IMG/VR virus record: IMGVR_UViG_3300009130_000012
Span: 36,845 to 100,844 of that record
Length of the DNA: 64,000 nucleotides
Origin: a virus
Reading direction: 5' to 3' (one strand)
Shown here in pieces: positions 1 to 8,535 of the stretch. The translations under genes and the position numbers were made by a program. The notes beneath the pieces were generated by a model that ran no database searches, was not told where the DNA came from, and saw nothing but the letters and a program-made list of their open reading frames with translations. The number at the start of each line of letters is the position of its first letter. The first letter of the stretch is position 1.

Positions 1-96
1 CTTTTCTTCATTAGGTAATTCATATTTAGAATAAACTTCAGCAAATCTACCAGTAAAGTTTCTAATTACATCATTTATTTCTACACCAATAATCAT
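1..96 (-). CDS. Partial CDS, N-terminus of a possible HAD-like phosphatase
   Basis: An open frame starts with ATG at 94-96 on the minus strand and runs off the window at base 1, giving 32 residues. The start reads MIIGVEINDVIRNF, which resembles the first HAD motif (DxDGV-RDF) seen in phage 5'-nucleotidase-like proteins. The two aspartates expected in that motif are Glu and Asn here, so the similarity may be only structural or the enzyme may be inactive. The gene follows the phoH operon and begins directly after the terminator hairpin at 100-137. With only 32 residues the family call is weak. Confidence 0.4.
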   Translation of the reverse strand, partial: MIIGVEINDVIRNFTGRFAEVYSKYELPNEEK

Positions 97-99
97 AAA

Positions 100-137
100 A
101 AAAGTCTTATATTTAATATAATAAACATAAGACTTTT
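100..137 (-). terminator. Rho-independent terminator after phoH
   Basis: An 11-bp perfect inverted repeat (arms 100-110 and 127-137, reading AAAAGTCTTAT on the plus strand) closes a 16-base loop. On the minus strand the second arm runs into seven T residues. It lies 23 bases beyond the phoH stop and probably ends the glycosylation/phoH operon. The next minus-strand gene starts at 96, inside the T tract, so some read-through or a separate promoter would be needed. Confidence 0.7.
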
Positions 138-159
138 AATTTTAAATAATATTATAGTA

Positions 160-882
160 TTATTTGTATCTTTTTAAAATTTCAGTGATTATTGGGTTTC
201 TAACTATATCAGCTTCAGTAAATTTATGAATAGCTACTTTATCTAAATTTGTTAATCTGTGAATCATATCGAACAATCCACTATCCTCAACGTTTTTATA
301 TTTATCTGATTGGTCAATATCCCCAGTAATTATAAATTTACTATATTCACCAATTCTAGTTAATAGAGTTTTCATTTCTAAAGGTGTAGCATTTTGAGAT
401 TCGTCCATAATTAATATTGCGTTATCTATCGTTTTACCTCTAATAAACGATAGTGGTTGAAACTCTATTATTTCTTTCTCCATCAATTCAATTCTCTTCT
501 CTTTACCGACAATCTTATCAATGTTGTCTAATAAAGGTAACATATAAGGCATTAATTTTTCTTGTAACGTACCAGGTATGAAACCTAATGATTTACCAGT
601 TTCTACCGCTGGTCTACTAATCCATATCTTTTCGTATTTAGTGGTTTTTTGTTTAACTAATTTAAGTGCTTGACCTACAGCTAAATATGTCTTACCACAC
701 CCTGCGGCACCAGAACATATAGTAATTTCATTATCTTTAATTTTTTGTATGAAATCTATTTGACTATCATTCTTAGCTTTAATACTTATATTAGATGTCA
801 TAATATTACTAATTAAGTCTTTTGGACTAAAAAAATCTTCATAACTTAAATCTTTTTTACTGACATTTCTTCTTTTACTCAT
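160..882 (-). CDS. phoH: PhoH-like ATPase
   Basis: This 240-residue protein is a PhoH-family P-loop NTPase, a very common auxiliary gene of large marine and freshwater phages. Walker A is GAAGCGKT (residues 58-65). Walker B is ILIMDE (156-161), followed by SQNATPLEM and the sensor region FIITGDIDQSD (about 183-193), all diagnostic of PhoH. The length matches the short phage form without extra RNA-binding domains. It is the last gene of the operon and overlaps the upstream gene by 4 bases. Its role in phages is unsettled; RNA handling or phosphate stress are the usual proposals. Confidence 0.93.
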   Translation of the reverse strand: MSKRRNVSKKDLSYEDFFSPKDLISNIMTSNISIKAKNDSQIDFIQKIKDNEITICSGAAGCGKTYLAVGQALKLVKQKTTKYEKIWISRPAVETGKSLGFIPGTLQEKLMPYMLPLLDNIDKIVGKEKRIELMEKEIIEFQPLSFIRGKTIDNAILIMDESQNATPLEMKTLLTRIGEYSKFIITGDIDQSDKYKNVEDSGLFDMIHRLTNLDKVAIHKFTEADIVRNPIITEILKRYK

Positions 883-1763
883 GTTTTTGCTTCTTTATTT
901 TCATAACGCTTATCCAAGTCATGGTCAATGAACGATTCAATAACATTCCTACCGTCTATAATAGGTTTCGCTAAAAACTTAACTACGTAATGTGATTTAT
1001 AATCTACTATAGAGTGAAAACGGGATATTTCATAAGTATACTCCAATAAATCTGAAACACCTTTGTCCTCGTTAGTAATAAAACTTATATTCTCGATATC
1101 TAGCATATCCACCATTCTTGGTCTAGACTTAGCTTTTTCAATCTCTTTAATTAAAAACTTTGTCCTTTTGTCATAAATATCTTCGTAACGACTAATATAT
1201 AACTCCAGAAGAACATTTTTTTCCTCATTTTCTCTAACTACCAGAAACTCAGTATAGTCTTCTATCCTAAATTTAGGTAAAAATTGTCCTCGACTAACAC
1301 CAATACGTCTATTCGATTTAGACATCTGATTAACTTCAGTTAAAGTATATTCTTCTTTAGTTAAATCCATATCATTAAACCCTAACTCAATGCGTTCATT
1401 ATTAATCCACATTTTAAGTGGAAATAATTCATTATCAGTCATATCAATATCTAGACCACTTAATTCACGAATTAAAGTAGTATTAGTAGTTTCTAAAATA
1501 GGGTAACCTTCATCATCGTAGCCAATGATTTTACTATTTTTAAGTTTAGTATGGTATAAAATTTTATACATTCTCCAACGTAACTCTTTTACTTGTTGGG
1601 TTACTTCACCTCGCATCAAATCGTCAGCTAATTTACCTTCATTAATGTTTAAAGTTAATGATATTCCATCACCAAAATCTTCGTTAGGTGTTAACACTTT
1701 TTTTTCGGTCAAATATAATGAGACCATTAATCCAGTTATAAATTTTCTTAATTTACTTAACAT
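879..1763 (-). CDS. Conserved phage protein of unknown function
   Basis: The 294-residue product is not recognised. It is charged and soluble-looking, with an N-terminal hydrophobic helix-like stretch (about residues 8-18, FITGLMVSLYL) and a basic/acidic alternating middle part containing EVTQQVKELRWRMYKIL (about 53-69). No catalytic motif is evident. It overlaps phoH by 4 bases and the upstream glycosyltransferase gene by 11 bases, so it is co-transcribed and probably translationally coupled with them. It could be a virion or assembly protein. Confidence 0.8.
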   Translation of the reverse strand: MLSKLRKFITGLMVSLYLTEKKVLTPNEDFGDGISLTLNINEGKLADDLMRGEVTQQVKELRWRMYKILYHTKLKNSKIIGYDDEGYPILETTNTTLIRELSGLDIDMTDNELFPLKMWINNERIELGFNDMDLTKEEYTLTEVNQMSKSNRRIGVSRGQFLPKFRIEDYTEFLVVRENEEKNVLLELYISRYEDIYDKRTKFLIKEIEKAKSRPRMVDMLDIENISFITNEDKGVSDLLEYTYEISRFHSIVDYKSHYVVKFLAKPIIDGRNVIESFIDHDLDKRYENKEAKT

Positions 1764-2478
1764 GTAATTTCATTTGTTTATATTTAGCAGTACATTTACC
1801 CATCCACCATTGCATTTCTGAAAAACTACTCAGTCCAGTACCATATATTTTTTTAGCCATACCACCTAATATTAAATCTATCAAAATATCTTGCATACCA
1901 ACTACCGATTGGAAGTCACCAAACTTAGTTCTTTTAGGTGTTGTTATTACTTTATCACCATACCTACCCTTTATTAAGTGCAACGTATCAGTATCATCGC
2001 AAGTCAATAAAAAAGAACTGTCAATAGTATCTAACTCAGTGAAAAGTAAATTAATGTCAAAATACTGCCCCCAAGACTTATATTCCTGTGGGAAAGACTT
2101 AAAAGTCCTAACGCTGACAGTGGTATAATCTGAGGGTAATTCATTATGTAATCTTTTCACCTCATCTTGGACGTACTGTACTGGGTTTAGGTCATTTATA
2201 ATGTCGATATACTTTTTTTGCATCTCAACATCTACATCCTCCTTATTATTGTCAGTCGGATTATGCGTATTCATATAGTCATGTATGAATTTACAATCGC
2301 TAATAGTGCGATTAGATGTGCTATTAAATGTATTAGTAAATAGGTCACTAAATTGACACCTAACACCACCTCCGCTATTAGGTACGTCCCATCTAAGTGT
2401 AATATCACCATATTCTGCAATAGCTGATATAATACACTTTAATCTATTAGATATTCCTCCGAATGGTATTACTATCAT
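1753..2478 (-). CDS. Fucosyltransferase/NodZ-like glycosyltransferase
   Basis: The 241-residue protein has the motif order of the GT11/NodZ/O-fucosyltransferase group. An N-terminal GGISNR loop (residues 7-12) is followed by VSVRTF (121-126), in the place of the H-x-R nucleotide-sugar motif, then FLLTCDDTD (156-164), and DLILGG with a GTGLSSFSE segment (201-221). The expected His of the H-x-R motif is Val/Ser here, so donor specificity cannot be assumed. It probably transfers a sugar from a GDP-sugar-like donor. It overlaps the DUF1792-like gene by 4 bases in the glycosylation operon. The family is inferred from motifs only. Confidence 0.65.
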   Translation of the reverse strand: MIVIPFGGISNRLKCIISAIAEYGDITLRWDVPNSGGGVRCQFSDLFTNTFNSTSNRTISDCKFIHDYMNTHNPTDNNKEDVDVEMQKKYIDIINDLNPVQYVQDEVKRLHNELPSDYTTVSVRTFKSFPQEYKSWGQYFDINLLFTELDTIDSSFLLTCDDTDTLHLIKGRYGDKVITTPKRTKFGDFQSVVGMQDILIDLILGGMAKKIYGTGLSSFSEMQWWMGKCTAKYKQMKLHVK

Positions 2479-3152
2479 AGTTCAATCTTTTTATATTCTC
2501 TATGGTAACTTCTAATATTATTACCTATAAATGGGTCCCATATTGAGCCGAAGTCAATCATCCAACACTTATTGCCAATCACGTCATATAATTCATCTAC
2601 TATCGCATTAGTCATCATAGATGCTGATAACCCAAAAACTACATTATCGTATTTTTCAGTCATCGCAATCATATCATTTTTAATCCTATCTTTTTCTAAG
2701 TAACAATTTACTTTAGGTATCTCAATAAAATCGATATACTTAATCGGTAAATCTCGCTTACTAGCTTCAGAAACAATTACAAAATTCATATTCCCTAATG
2801 TGTCGGTAAGTTCATTAATATCTTCTCTAATAACTAAATCTTCCCAAACTATAGCATTCACCCAATTAACGTCAATTTCGTTAGTTTTAAGGTAGTTTTG
2901 TATCAATGGTAGATTTCTTTGTATCTGACCATGAGTTGTGGGCCATACGGCTTTATAATAACCTTTATTATTTTTAAGGGCTTTTTGTAAATCACTGGAC
3001 ATTTCTGGGAAATATCTATGACCGTCACAATTCTGACCGTTAACTCCTACTGTACAAAACCATTCACCATCACCCCATCTGGTAAATGAAAAATATTCAC
3101 CATTTTTTAGTTTATTTATATAAAACTGAGCGTTATTATCTTCTTTAATCAT
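2475..3152 (-). CDS. GT-D fold (DUF1792-like) glycosyltransferase
   Basis: The 225-residue protein carries the hallmark FSFTRWGDGEW (residues 21-31), matching the R-x-GDGE motif of GT-D/DUF1792 glycosyltransferases. Its C-terminus has DFGSIWDPF and then a basic RSYH segment, which also matches this family. Members of the family extend O-linked glycans on bacterial surface proteins. It overlaps both neighbours by 4 bases. In this operon it is probably one step in assembling a short glycan. Confidence 0.75.
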   Translation of the reverse strand: MIKEDNNAQFYINKLKNGEYFSFTRWGDGEWFCTVGVNGQNCDGHRYFPEMSSDLQKALKNNKGYYKAVWPTTHGQIQRNLPLIQNYLKTNEIDVNWVNAIVWEDLVIREDINELTDTLGNMNFVIVSEASKRDLPIKYIDFIEIPKVNCYLEKDRIKNDMIAMTEKYDNVVFGLSASMMTNAIVDELYDVIGNKCWMIDFGSIWDPFIGNNIRSYHREYKKIEL

Positions 3153-3589
3153 AAGTCTAATTTCATTTTAATAGAATTAGTGTTATTATATAATTCAGAA
3201 CTAACTTCTACAAACCCTAATTTATTATAGATATGTTTAGCTCTAATATTAGTCTCTAAGACTTCCAAATATACTCTTCTTACATTAAATTCAACCATTA
3301 ATTTATTAAAAAGTTTAGGGTAGAATTTTTGACTATATCCATTATCCCTAAATTCGGTTGCTATGTCCATACCAACATATGGTTCATTAGATTCCCAATT
3401 AGAAGTTCTAATATACCCTATCCTTTCATCGTCAACTAACATTATAAAAAAAGGGTCATTTAAAGTATTAAACCATTTGATGTTATCTTCAAGTGTATAC
3501 TTAGTGTTATCATGTAGAAAATCCACACTTTCATTGCGTACCCTATTAAAGAATTTTATGTCATTAATATTCATTAATCTTATTTCCAT
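3149..3589 (-). CDS. GNAT-family N-acetyltransferase
   Basis: A 146-residue single-domain GNAT protein. The acetyl-CoA pyrophosphate loop is RDNGYSQ (residues 81-87), and the C-terminal signature is LEVLETN then AKHIYNKLGFVEV (about 108-129). The length is typical. Placed between an aminotransferase and glycosyltransferases, the likely substrate is the amino group that the DegT enzyme puts on a nucleotide sugar, as in bacterial N-acetylated dideoxy-sugar pathways. That substrate is an inference from the neighbours. It overlaps the upstream gene by 10 bases. Confidence 0.85.
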   Translation of the reverse strand: MEIRLMNINDIKFFNRVRNESVDFLHDNTKYTLEDNIKWFNTLNDPFFIMLVDDERIGYIRTSNWESNEPYVGMDIATEFRDNGYSQKFYPKLFNKLMVEFNVRRVYLEVLETNIRAKHIYNKLGFVEVSSELYNNTNSIKMKLDL

Positions 3590-4377
3590 AATTCAATCGA
3601 TTTATCTATTAATTGATTATAATCGTTAAACCCATAAATATTAGCCCCCGATAATAGTTTTAACCAAGAACCTGTTTTCCATACACCTCTATTAGTCGAA
3701 TTACAGTTAGGATGATTGTATATTAATAAATCACCACCAAAATATGCTGGTATTACACAATCACCCGCTGGTGATATATGATGTTCTGAATTAGCCAGTA
3801 TTTTAAATTGTAATTCGTTATAAGATTTATAATCACCTTTATTGAATAATTCCTCAATAGTAAGTACTTCTTTATGTTTATCCAATATCCTATTGTCTCC
3901 AATATCCACAGTTTTCTGTAATGTATCTTTAGTCATATTACTATTTTCATAGAACGGTTTAATATAAATTATCTGATAATCAGTTTTAAACATATCGATT
4001 AATTTATCTAACGTATCTGCATCAAAATAGTTAAATAATCCTCTCTGCCATTCTATCGAGTTTTTATTATGGATGGTTAATATAGGTTTATCAAAAAGTA
4101 ACTCATCATTCTTAAAATATTCTTTAAGTTTAGGAGGAGTCCACATCTCATTAGTAAACCTAGGATTATTAAATGAATAACAATTAAGTTGCTCAGAAAA
4201 TAAAGTACCATCATGTTTATCCGTCTCAGTATGGTTAGGTGAGAAATAAAATAAAGGTTCTGTACCTAACCTACTCTCAGTGCTACTTAATAAACCCTTT
4301 TCAAATAAAGCATAAGCTTTAGGTAAATAATACATTAATATAAATCCAAATTCTTTATGAGTGTTTAGATTATACAT
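3580..4377 (-). CDS. Probable glycosyltransferase (GT-B-like C-terminal half)
   Basis: The 265-residue product is not closely recognised, but its C-terminal half has the layout of a GT-B nucleotide-sugar-binding domain. The segment ILANSEHHISPAGD is followed by PAYFGGDLLIYNHP (about residues 195-223), resembling the 'sentry' region of heptosyl- and O-GlcNAc-type transferases. A hydrophobic strand QIIYIKPFY precedes it. It lies 1 base from one glycosyltransferase gene and overlaps the GNAT gene by 10 bases. The context supports a role in glycan synthesis; it could instead be a non-catalytic partner. Confidence 0.55.
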   Translation of the reverse strand: MYNLNTHKEFGFILMYYLPKAYALFEKGLLSSTESRLGTEPLFYFSPNHTETDKHDGTLFSEQLNCYSFNNPRFTNEMWTPPKLKEYFKNDELLFDKPILTIHNKNSIEWQRGLFNYFDADTLDKLIDMFKTDYQIIYIKPFYENSNMTKDTLQKTVDIGDNRILDKHKEVLTIEELFNKGDYKSYNELQFKILANSEHHISPAGDCVIPAYFGGDLLIYNHPNCNSTNRGVWKTGSWLKLLSGANIYGFNDYNQLIDKSIELWK

Positions 4378-4378
4378 A

Positions 4379-5053
4379 TTACTTAATAGGTTTAATTAAA
4401 GTAATACCGTTTTTATTACCGTAAACCAAATCACGTCTAACCTCTAAAAAAATAGTGTTATATTTATCAGTAATGTCGTTAAATTTAGGTTCAATTAACT
4501 TTAAAAATGTAACTTGACACGACCCGAACCCCGCATAACACTTATCTTTTTGTAACTGGAATAATCTACCGTGTTTGTTAATAGTGTTTTCAACAATAGA
4601 ATTATTTAATAATCCGTTAGAAATACTAGCATGACCATTATTAAAATATGATGCGGTATAATTAGCATCTTCTGAGTTCATTTTATTTAAAAATGGGGTA
4701 ATGATATCATCAATATTAGGAATATAATCGTCCTCAATCAAAAAACTATGTGTATAGTCTTTATATGTATCGGTGATAGCTTGTTCCCATGCACCATAAG
4801 AACCATGAATATTCTCCCTAACAATTAACTTCACAGGTATTTTACTTACTTTCTTGAAGTCATTTATTTCAGACGCTAACTGATTATCCATAGCCGAATT
4901 ACCCTTATTTATAATAAATGTACATCCTGTTATATTTTTAGCTGTGGTTAGATAATCTATATGTTCTTTTAAATAAGAAAGAGCAGGTACCCCATTAGGG
5001 TATGACCTCCTCTTACCAGTGTAAAATGCTACTACGTAATTAATACTAGTCAT
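4379..5053 (-). CDS. GT-A type glycosyltransferase
   Basis: The ATG at 5051-5053 is chosen because it overlaps the stop of the DegT gene as TAATG; a TTG two codons upstream is less likely. The 224-residue product has the nucleotide-binding segment NIHGSYGAWEQA (about 81-92) and an acidic LIEDDYIP (about 105-112) that fits the metal-binding DxD site of GT-A enzymes. It lies 1 base from the next glycosyltransferase gene. Donor and acceptor cannot be told from the sequence. Confidence 0.7.
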   Translation of the reverse strand: MTSINYVVAFYTGKRRSYPNGVPALSYLKEHIDYLTTAKNITGCTFIINKGNSAMDNQLASEINDFKKVSKIPVKLIVRENIHGSYGAWEQAITDTYKDYTHSFLIEDDYIPNIDDIITPFLNKMNSEDANYTASYFNNGHASISNGLLNNSIVENTINKHGRLFQLQKDKCYAGFGSCQVTFLKLIEPKFNDITDKYNTIFLEVRRDLVYGNKNGITLIKPIK

Positions 5054-6240
5054 TACCAACCCTTTTTAATTACATCTACAATATATTGTCTATCCTCTTC
5101 GGATACCCACCATCCAACGGGAATTGCAGTCAATCTTCCTTTAATTGAATCTAGACTAGGTAAATCACTCCTAAAATCAACTAAACAACTATGAATATCA
5201 TTTCTCTCGTGAACCTGTGACGTGGCAATACCATGTTTCTTCATGTGTTCCGTGAATTTATCTTTATCATCAACCAATAATGAGTAAATCCAGTAAGCCG
5301 ATTCCATCCTATCATCACGTTTTAATAACGTAACACCATGTACGTCTTTAAGTGCTTCGTCATAGAATTTACCATTAGATTTGTGTTTATTTATGACATT
5401 TTCTTCCACCTCAGCTAAATTAGCCATACCAATGGATGCGTTAACGTCATTCATATGAAATTTAAAACCCCATTCTGGAATATCAGCTTCACATCTGAAA
5501 TCTTTTCTATCGGACTCCCTATCAATACCATACCATCTTAATAATTTAGCACGTCTATATAGTTCGGCGTGTGGTAACACTAACGCACCTCCATCTACAG
5601 AAGTAAGGTGTTTAATCGCTTGGAAACTAAAAGTACAAATATTACCGTGAGTCCCAATTTTTTTACCATTAAATTTACTACCCAACGCATGTGCACAATC
5701 TTCGATAATCGCTGGTTTAAATCCGAAATTTCTATAAGCTTTATTCTGAATCTCTTTTAGTCTATCTAAATCTAACGGATAACCACCCCAGTGCACTACA
5801 AAAATAACTTTAGTTTTAGGGGTGATTTTTCTAGCTAAATCATCTAAATCCATGTTAAGTGTATTTGGGTCAATATCCACCCACTTAATTTTTAGATTGT
5901 TAGCTAAAATAGGAAAATTAGTGGCTGTGCAAGTTAATGGCGTAGCTAACACTTCATCACCATCTACTAACCCATCCCAATTAGATTGGATACTACCTAA
6001 CCCATCGAAAGTTCTTCGATTAGTTGCTGGGGTTTTTAACATATGTAATGCTAAATGTTCTGCAGATGTGGCGGCATTAGTTGTTGCAACATAATCATTA
6101 CCAAAAAAATCCTTTAATTTATCCTCGAATTGGTCTACTATTGTTCCTTGACCAATAAACCCAGATTCTAATACCTTTGCAGACACTTCTGTAGCTTTGT
6201 CTGACATATAAACCTTAAAAAGTGGTATGTTCTTTTTCAT
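5053..6240 (-). CDS. DegT/DnrJ/EryC1-type PLP-dependent sugar aminotransferase
   Basis: The 395-residue protein has full family length. The N-terminal IPLFKVYMSD is typical. EDCAHALGSKF (180-190) holds the PLP-contacting Asp181, and FSFQAIKHLTSVDGG (204-218) holds the Schiff-base Lys210. These enzymes aminate a keto-sugar nucleotide; the downstream GNAT may then acetylate the amine. No sugar dehydratase is visible in the window, so the keto-sugar must come from the host or from elsewhere in the genome. Its stop overlaps the start of the next gene. Confidence 0.9.
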   Translation of the reverse strand: MKKNIPLFKVYMSDKATEVSAKVLESGFIGQGTIVDQFEDKLKDFFGNDYVATTNAATSAEHLALHMLKTPATNRRTFDGLGSIQSNWDGLVDGDEVLATPLTCTATNFPILANNLKIKWVDIDPNTLNMDLDDLARKITPKTKVIFVVHWGGYPLDLDRLKEIQNKAYRNFGFKPAIIEDCAHALGSKFNGKKIGTHGNICTFSFQAIKHLTSVDGGALVLPHAELYRRAKLLRWYGIDRESDRKDFRCEADIPEWGFKFHMNDVNASIGMANLAEVEENVINKHKSNGKFYDEALKDVHGVTLLKRDDRMESAYWIYSLLVDDKDKFTEHMKKHGIATSQVHERNDIHSCLVDFRSDLPSLDSIKGRLTAIPVGWWVSEEDRQYIVDVIKKGW

Positions 6241-6246
6241 ATCTAT

Positions 6247-7902
6247 TTATTTATTATAAGTTTTAATATAAAGTTCTTTGTATTTTAATACATTTTTATT
6301 ATTATCGAAGATACTCATATCTTTAGGTACTTCCATAGTTTCTTTAGATAACATCTTACCTTCTTTATCTACTTGATAGATAATACCAGGTCTACCACAT
6401 AAGAACCCTTCTATTGTAGTTCTACCTAATAGTATACCCGCAGTTTTATCACATTTATAATAGAATTCTTCTATATTTTCCGTAGGTGGAAAATATCTAA
6501 CATTATCATAAGTATTTGAGAATTCAATACCATACCCCAATGTATCTTTACCTAATAACCAAATCTCTTGTTCATCCGAATTACTAGTATTTATTAAATC
6601 TAATATACTTTCTTTTCTTAAATAATCCATAGTACCAGCGAATAAAATAACTTCCTTATCGGTACCTTTATCTAAGCTCTTATTGGTAAATCTACCCTTA
6701 TCGAAAAAGTTGTAAATAGTTTCCACGTTATTTTCAGACACATTAAAGTTATCAACAATATAATCCTTAATTGATGGTCTAATCGCAACATATTGTTTAA
6801 TATTATTGTGAATTACAGGATTTTCTAAATCAATCACTTCAGAACGTACAATATTTAAAATAGGTGTCTTAGGATATAATTGAAGTAATCTCTGAGTAAT
6901 TGGAGTATGATTAGCATGTATTACGTCAAAATTCACATTACTTACTTGGTATAACATTCCTTGTTTAGAAACTTCCACTTTACCTCCTCTATTAATAGTC
7001 CATTTACCATCACCTAATTTAAACCCAGGTGGTTCATTAATACTACAGGTTTTAATACCATAACGCTTCGCAATTGTTGCGAATTTAGACCCTACGTTAG
7101 ATACTACCGTAACCTCACAATTATTTTTGCTTAATTCTTTAGCTAGTTCCATAGTAGATATCTCAGAACCAGTCAGTCCATTAAAATTTAAGCAGCCAAT
7201 TAACAGCTTTAATTTCTTGTTAGAGAAGTCTTCTGATATTTTTCTAGGTAACACATTACTATATCTATTAACAAAATCCTTTCTATTTTCATCCCACTGT
7301 TCATTAGTGGCACCTATAGACATATGATTAATTTTAACGTCGGTACATACACCTACCTTAACACCAGCTAAATGATTGGAAAAGCTAAAGTCTACATCGT
7401 AAAAGTGAAACCCTTTTACATCTTCGTTAAACTTCTTCTTAATTCTACCAGTGTGTACTGAAAAAAACACTCCGTCAACTAATGTAACCTCTTCTAAGTT
7501 AGACCCTAAATCTTCACTATATTCAGACAACCAAGTCTTTCCGTTTTGTGTATGATAAACTCTACCGTACATTTTAGATGGTGTTTCCCACCATTTACCA
7601 GATTCGGGCATTTCCTTACTACCAGCCACTCCGATAACACCATAATCTGGATTACGTTTAAAATGTTTAATTAATTTATTAACCCAGTTATTTTTTTTAA
7701 ACTCAATATCGTCATGCATAAAAATGACTATCTCATTTTCAGCCTCACTTAATGCTTTGTTGTATAACTCAGTTAACCCATATTTACCTTTATTTTCATA
7801 ATGTAAAAACTGAATTTTATTTTCGGGTAGTCCACCAGACCTAATTACGTAATTTTTAAAATTACTATCTGGATTTATTGATGAGCAAACTATTGTTATC
7901 AT
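6247..7902 (-). CDS. Two-domain glycosyltransferase (GT2-like plus GT4-like)
   Basis: The 551-residue protein looks like a fusion. Residues 1-220 form a GT-A domain with ELYNKALSEAENEIVIFMHDD (broken here as ELYNKA and IVIFMHDD, about 45-65) supplying the metal site. From about residue 230 a GT-B domain begins (LKLLIGCLNFNGLTGSE), continues with VILFAGTMDYLRKES, and ends with TIEGFLCGRPGIIY, resembling the GT4 donor-binding end. Two transferases in one chain may add consecutive sugars. It is the first gene of the operon, downstream of a late-type element and a terminator. Confidence in both domains is good; their specificities are unknown. Confidence 0.82.
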   Translation of the reverse strand: MITIVCSSINPDSNFKNYVIRSGGLPENKIQFLHYENKGKYGLTELYNKALSEAENEIVIFMHDDIEFKKNNWVNKLIKHFKRNPDYGVIGVAGSKEMPESGKWWETPSKMYGRVYHTQNGKTWLSEYSEDLGSNLEEVTLVDGVFFSVHTGRIKKKFNEDVKGFHFYDVDFSFSNHLAGVKVGVCTDVKINHMSIGATNEQWDENRKDFVNRYSNVLPRKISEDFSNKKLKLLIGCLNFNGLTGSEISTMELAKELSKNNCEVTVVSNVGSKFATIAKRYGIKTCSINEPPGFKLGDGKWTINRGGKVEVSKQGMLYQVSNVNFDVIHANHTPITQRLLQLYPKTPILNIVRSEVIDLENPVIHNNIKQYVAIRPSIKDYIVDNFNVSENNVETIYNFFDKGRFTNKSLDKGTDKEVILFAGTMDYLRKESILDLINTSNSDEQEIWLLGKDTLGYGIEFSNTYDNVRYFPPTENIEEFYYKCDKTAGILLGRTTIEGFLCGRPGIIYQVDKEGKMLSKETMEVPKDMSIFDNNKNVLKYKELYIKTYNK

Positions 7903-7928
7903 AATTATAATATATTAATAACGAAAAA

Positions 7929-7939
7929 GTTTATAAATA
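7929..7939 (-). promoter_or_regulatory. Late-type promoter element upstream of the glycosylation operon
   Basis: On the minus strand this reads TATTTATAAAC, the same element found before the sheath, tube, neck and fibre units. It sits about 27 bases before the ATG at 7902 and immediately after the U tract of the dUTPase terminator. The shared motif is seen directly; promoter activity is inferred. Confidence 0.5.
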
Positions 7940-7958
7940 AAAAACCCACCGAAGTGGG
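7940..7958 (-). terminator. Terminator with UUCG tetraloop after dut
   Basis: On the minus strand the sequence CCCAC-TTCG-GTGGG forms a 5-bp G/C stem (7945-7949 with 7954-7958) capped by the very stable UUCG tetraloop and followed by TTTTTTATTT. It ends the dUTPase operon and isolates it from the glycosylation operon that starts at 7902. Confidence 0.88.
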
Positions 7959-7980
7959 CCAAAAAAAGAATAAATATAAA

Positions 7981-8535
7981 TTAACTTACACCAGTTGAAC
8001 CAAATCCACCAGAACCTCTATCTGTGTCTAGACTAATCTCATCCACCTTCTTTAATATTAATACATTGTCGTTAGTTACTGGTGATAATACAGCTTGTGC
8101 AATCCTATCTCCATGATTAACGGTAAATTCATCTTTACTTAAATTAACTAAGATAACTTTTAATTCTCCTCGGTAAAGATTATCTACAGTTCCTGGAGTA
8201 TTTAATACTGTAACACCGTTCTTAGCAGCTAATCCACTACGAGGTCTAACTTGTAATTCGAAATTAGGAGGTAACTCAAAATATAATCCAGTTGGTACTA
8301 AAGCTCTTTCTAATGAGCCTAATGTGATTGATTCACTTAAATTAGCTCTTAAATCAAATCCAGAATCACCTTCTTTAGCATATTTAGGGTCTTCATTATC
8401 AGATTCGTTTTTAAACTTAACATCTAATTTAAATGCTCCTGCATTACCTAAGTTTAACGAATCCATTTCTTTAACCACATCATCTACAGACATTTCTCCA
8501 GAGATGATTTTTTCTGCAATTTCATTATTTTTCAT
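7981..8535 (-). CDS. dut: dUTP diphosphatase (trimeric dUTPase)
   Basis: All five trimeric dUTPase motifs are present in order: DSGFDLRA (57-64), PRSGLAAKNG (98-107), NTPGTVDNLYRGE (112-124, with the catalytic Asp), GDRIAQAV (142-149) and the C-terminal RGSGGFGSTG (173-182). It hydrolyses dUTP to dUMP and so keeps uracil out of phage DNA. The ATG at 8533-8535 is preferred, giving 184 residues; an ATG at 8560-8562 and a TTG at 8572-8574 also exist in frame. About 40 residues precede the fold, longer than usual. The gene overlaps the HD-like gene by 11 bases and shares its promoter. Confidence 0.96.
   Translation of the reverse strand: MKNNEIAEKIISGEMSVDDVVKEMDSLNLGNAGAFKLDVKFKNESDNEDPKYAKEGDSGFDLRANLSESITLGSLERALVPTGLYFELPPNFELQVRPRSGLAAKNGVTVLNTPGTVDNLYRGELKVILVNLSKDEFTVNHGDRIAQAVLSPVTNDNVLILKKVDEISLDTDRGSGGFGSTGVS

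Noticed and set aside
5053-5059. TTG start for the GT-A glycosyltransferase
   Set aside because: The ATG at 5051-5053 overlaps the upstream stop in the TAATG arrangement used repeatedly in this genome.
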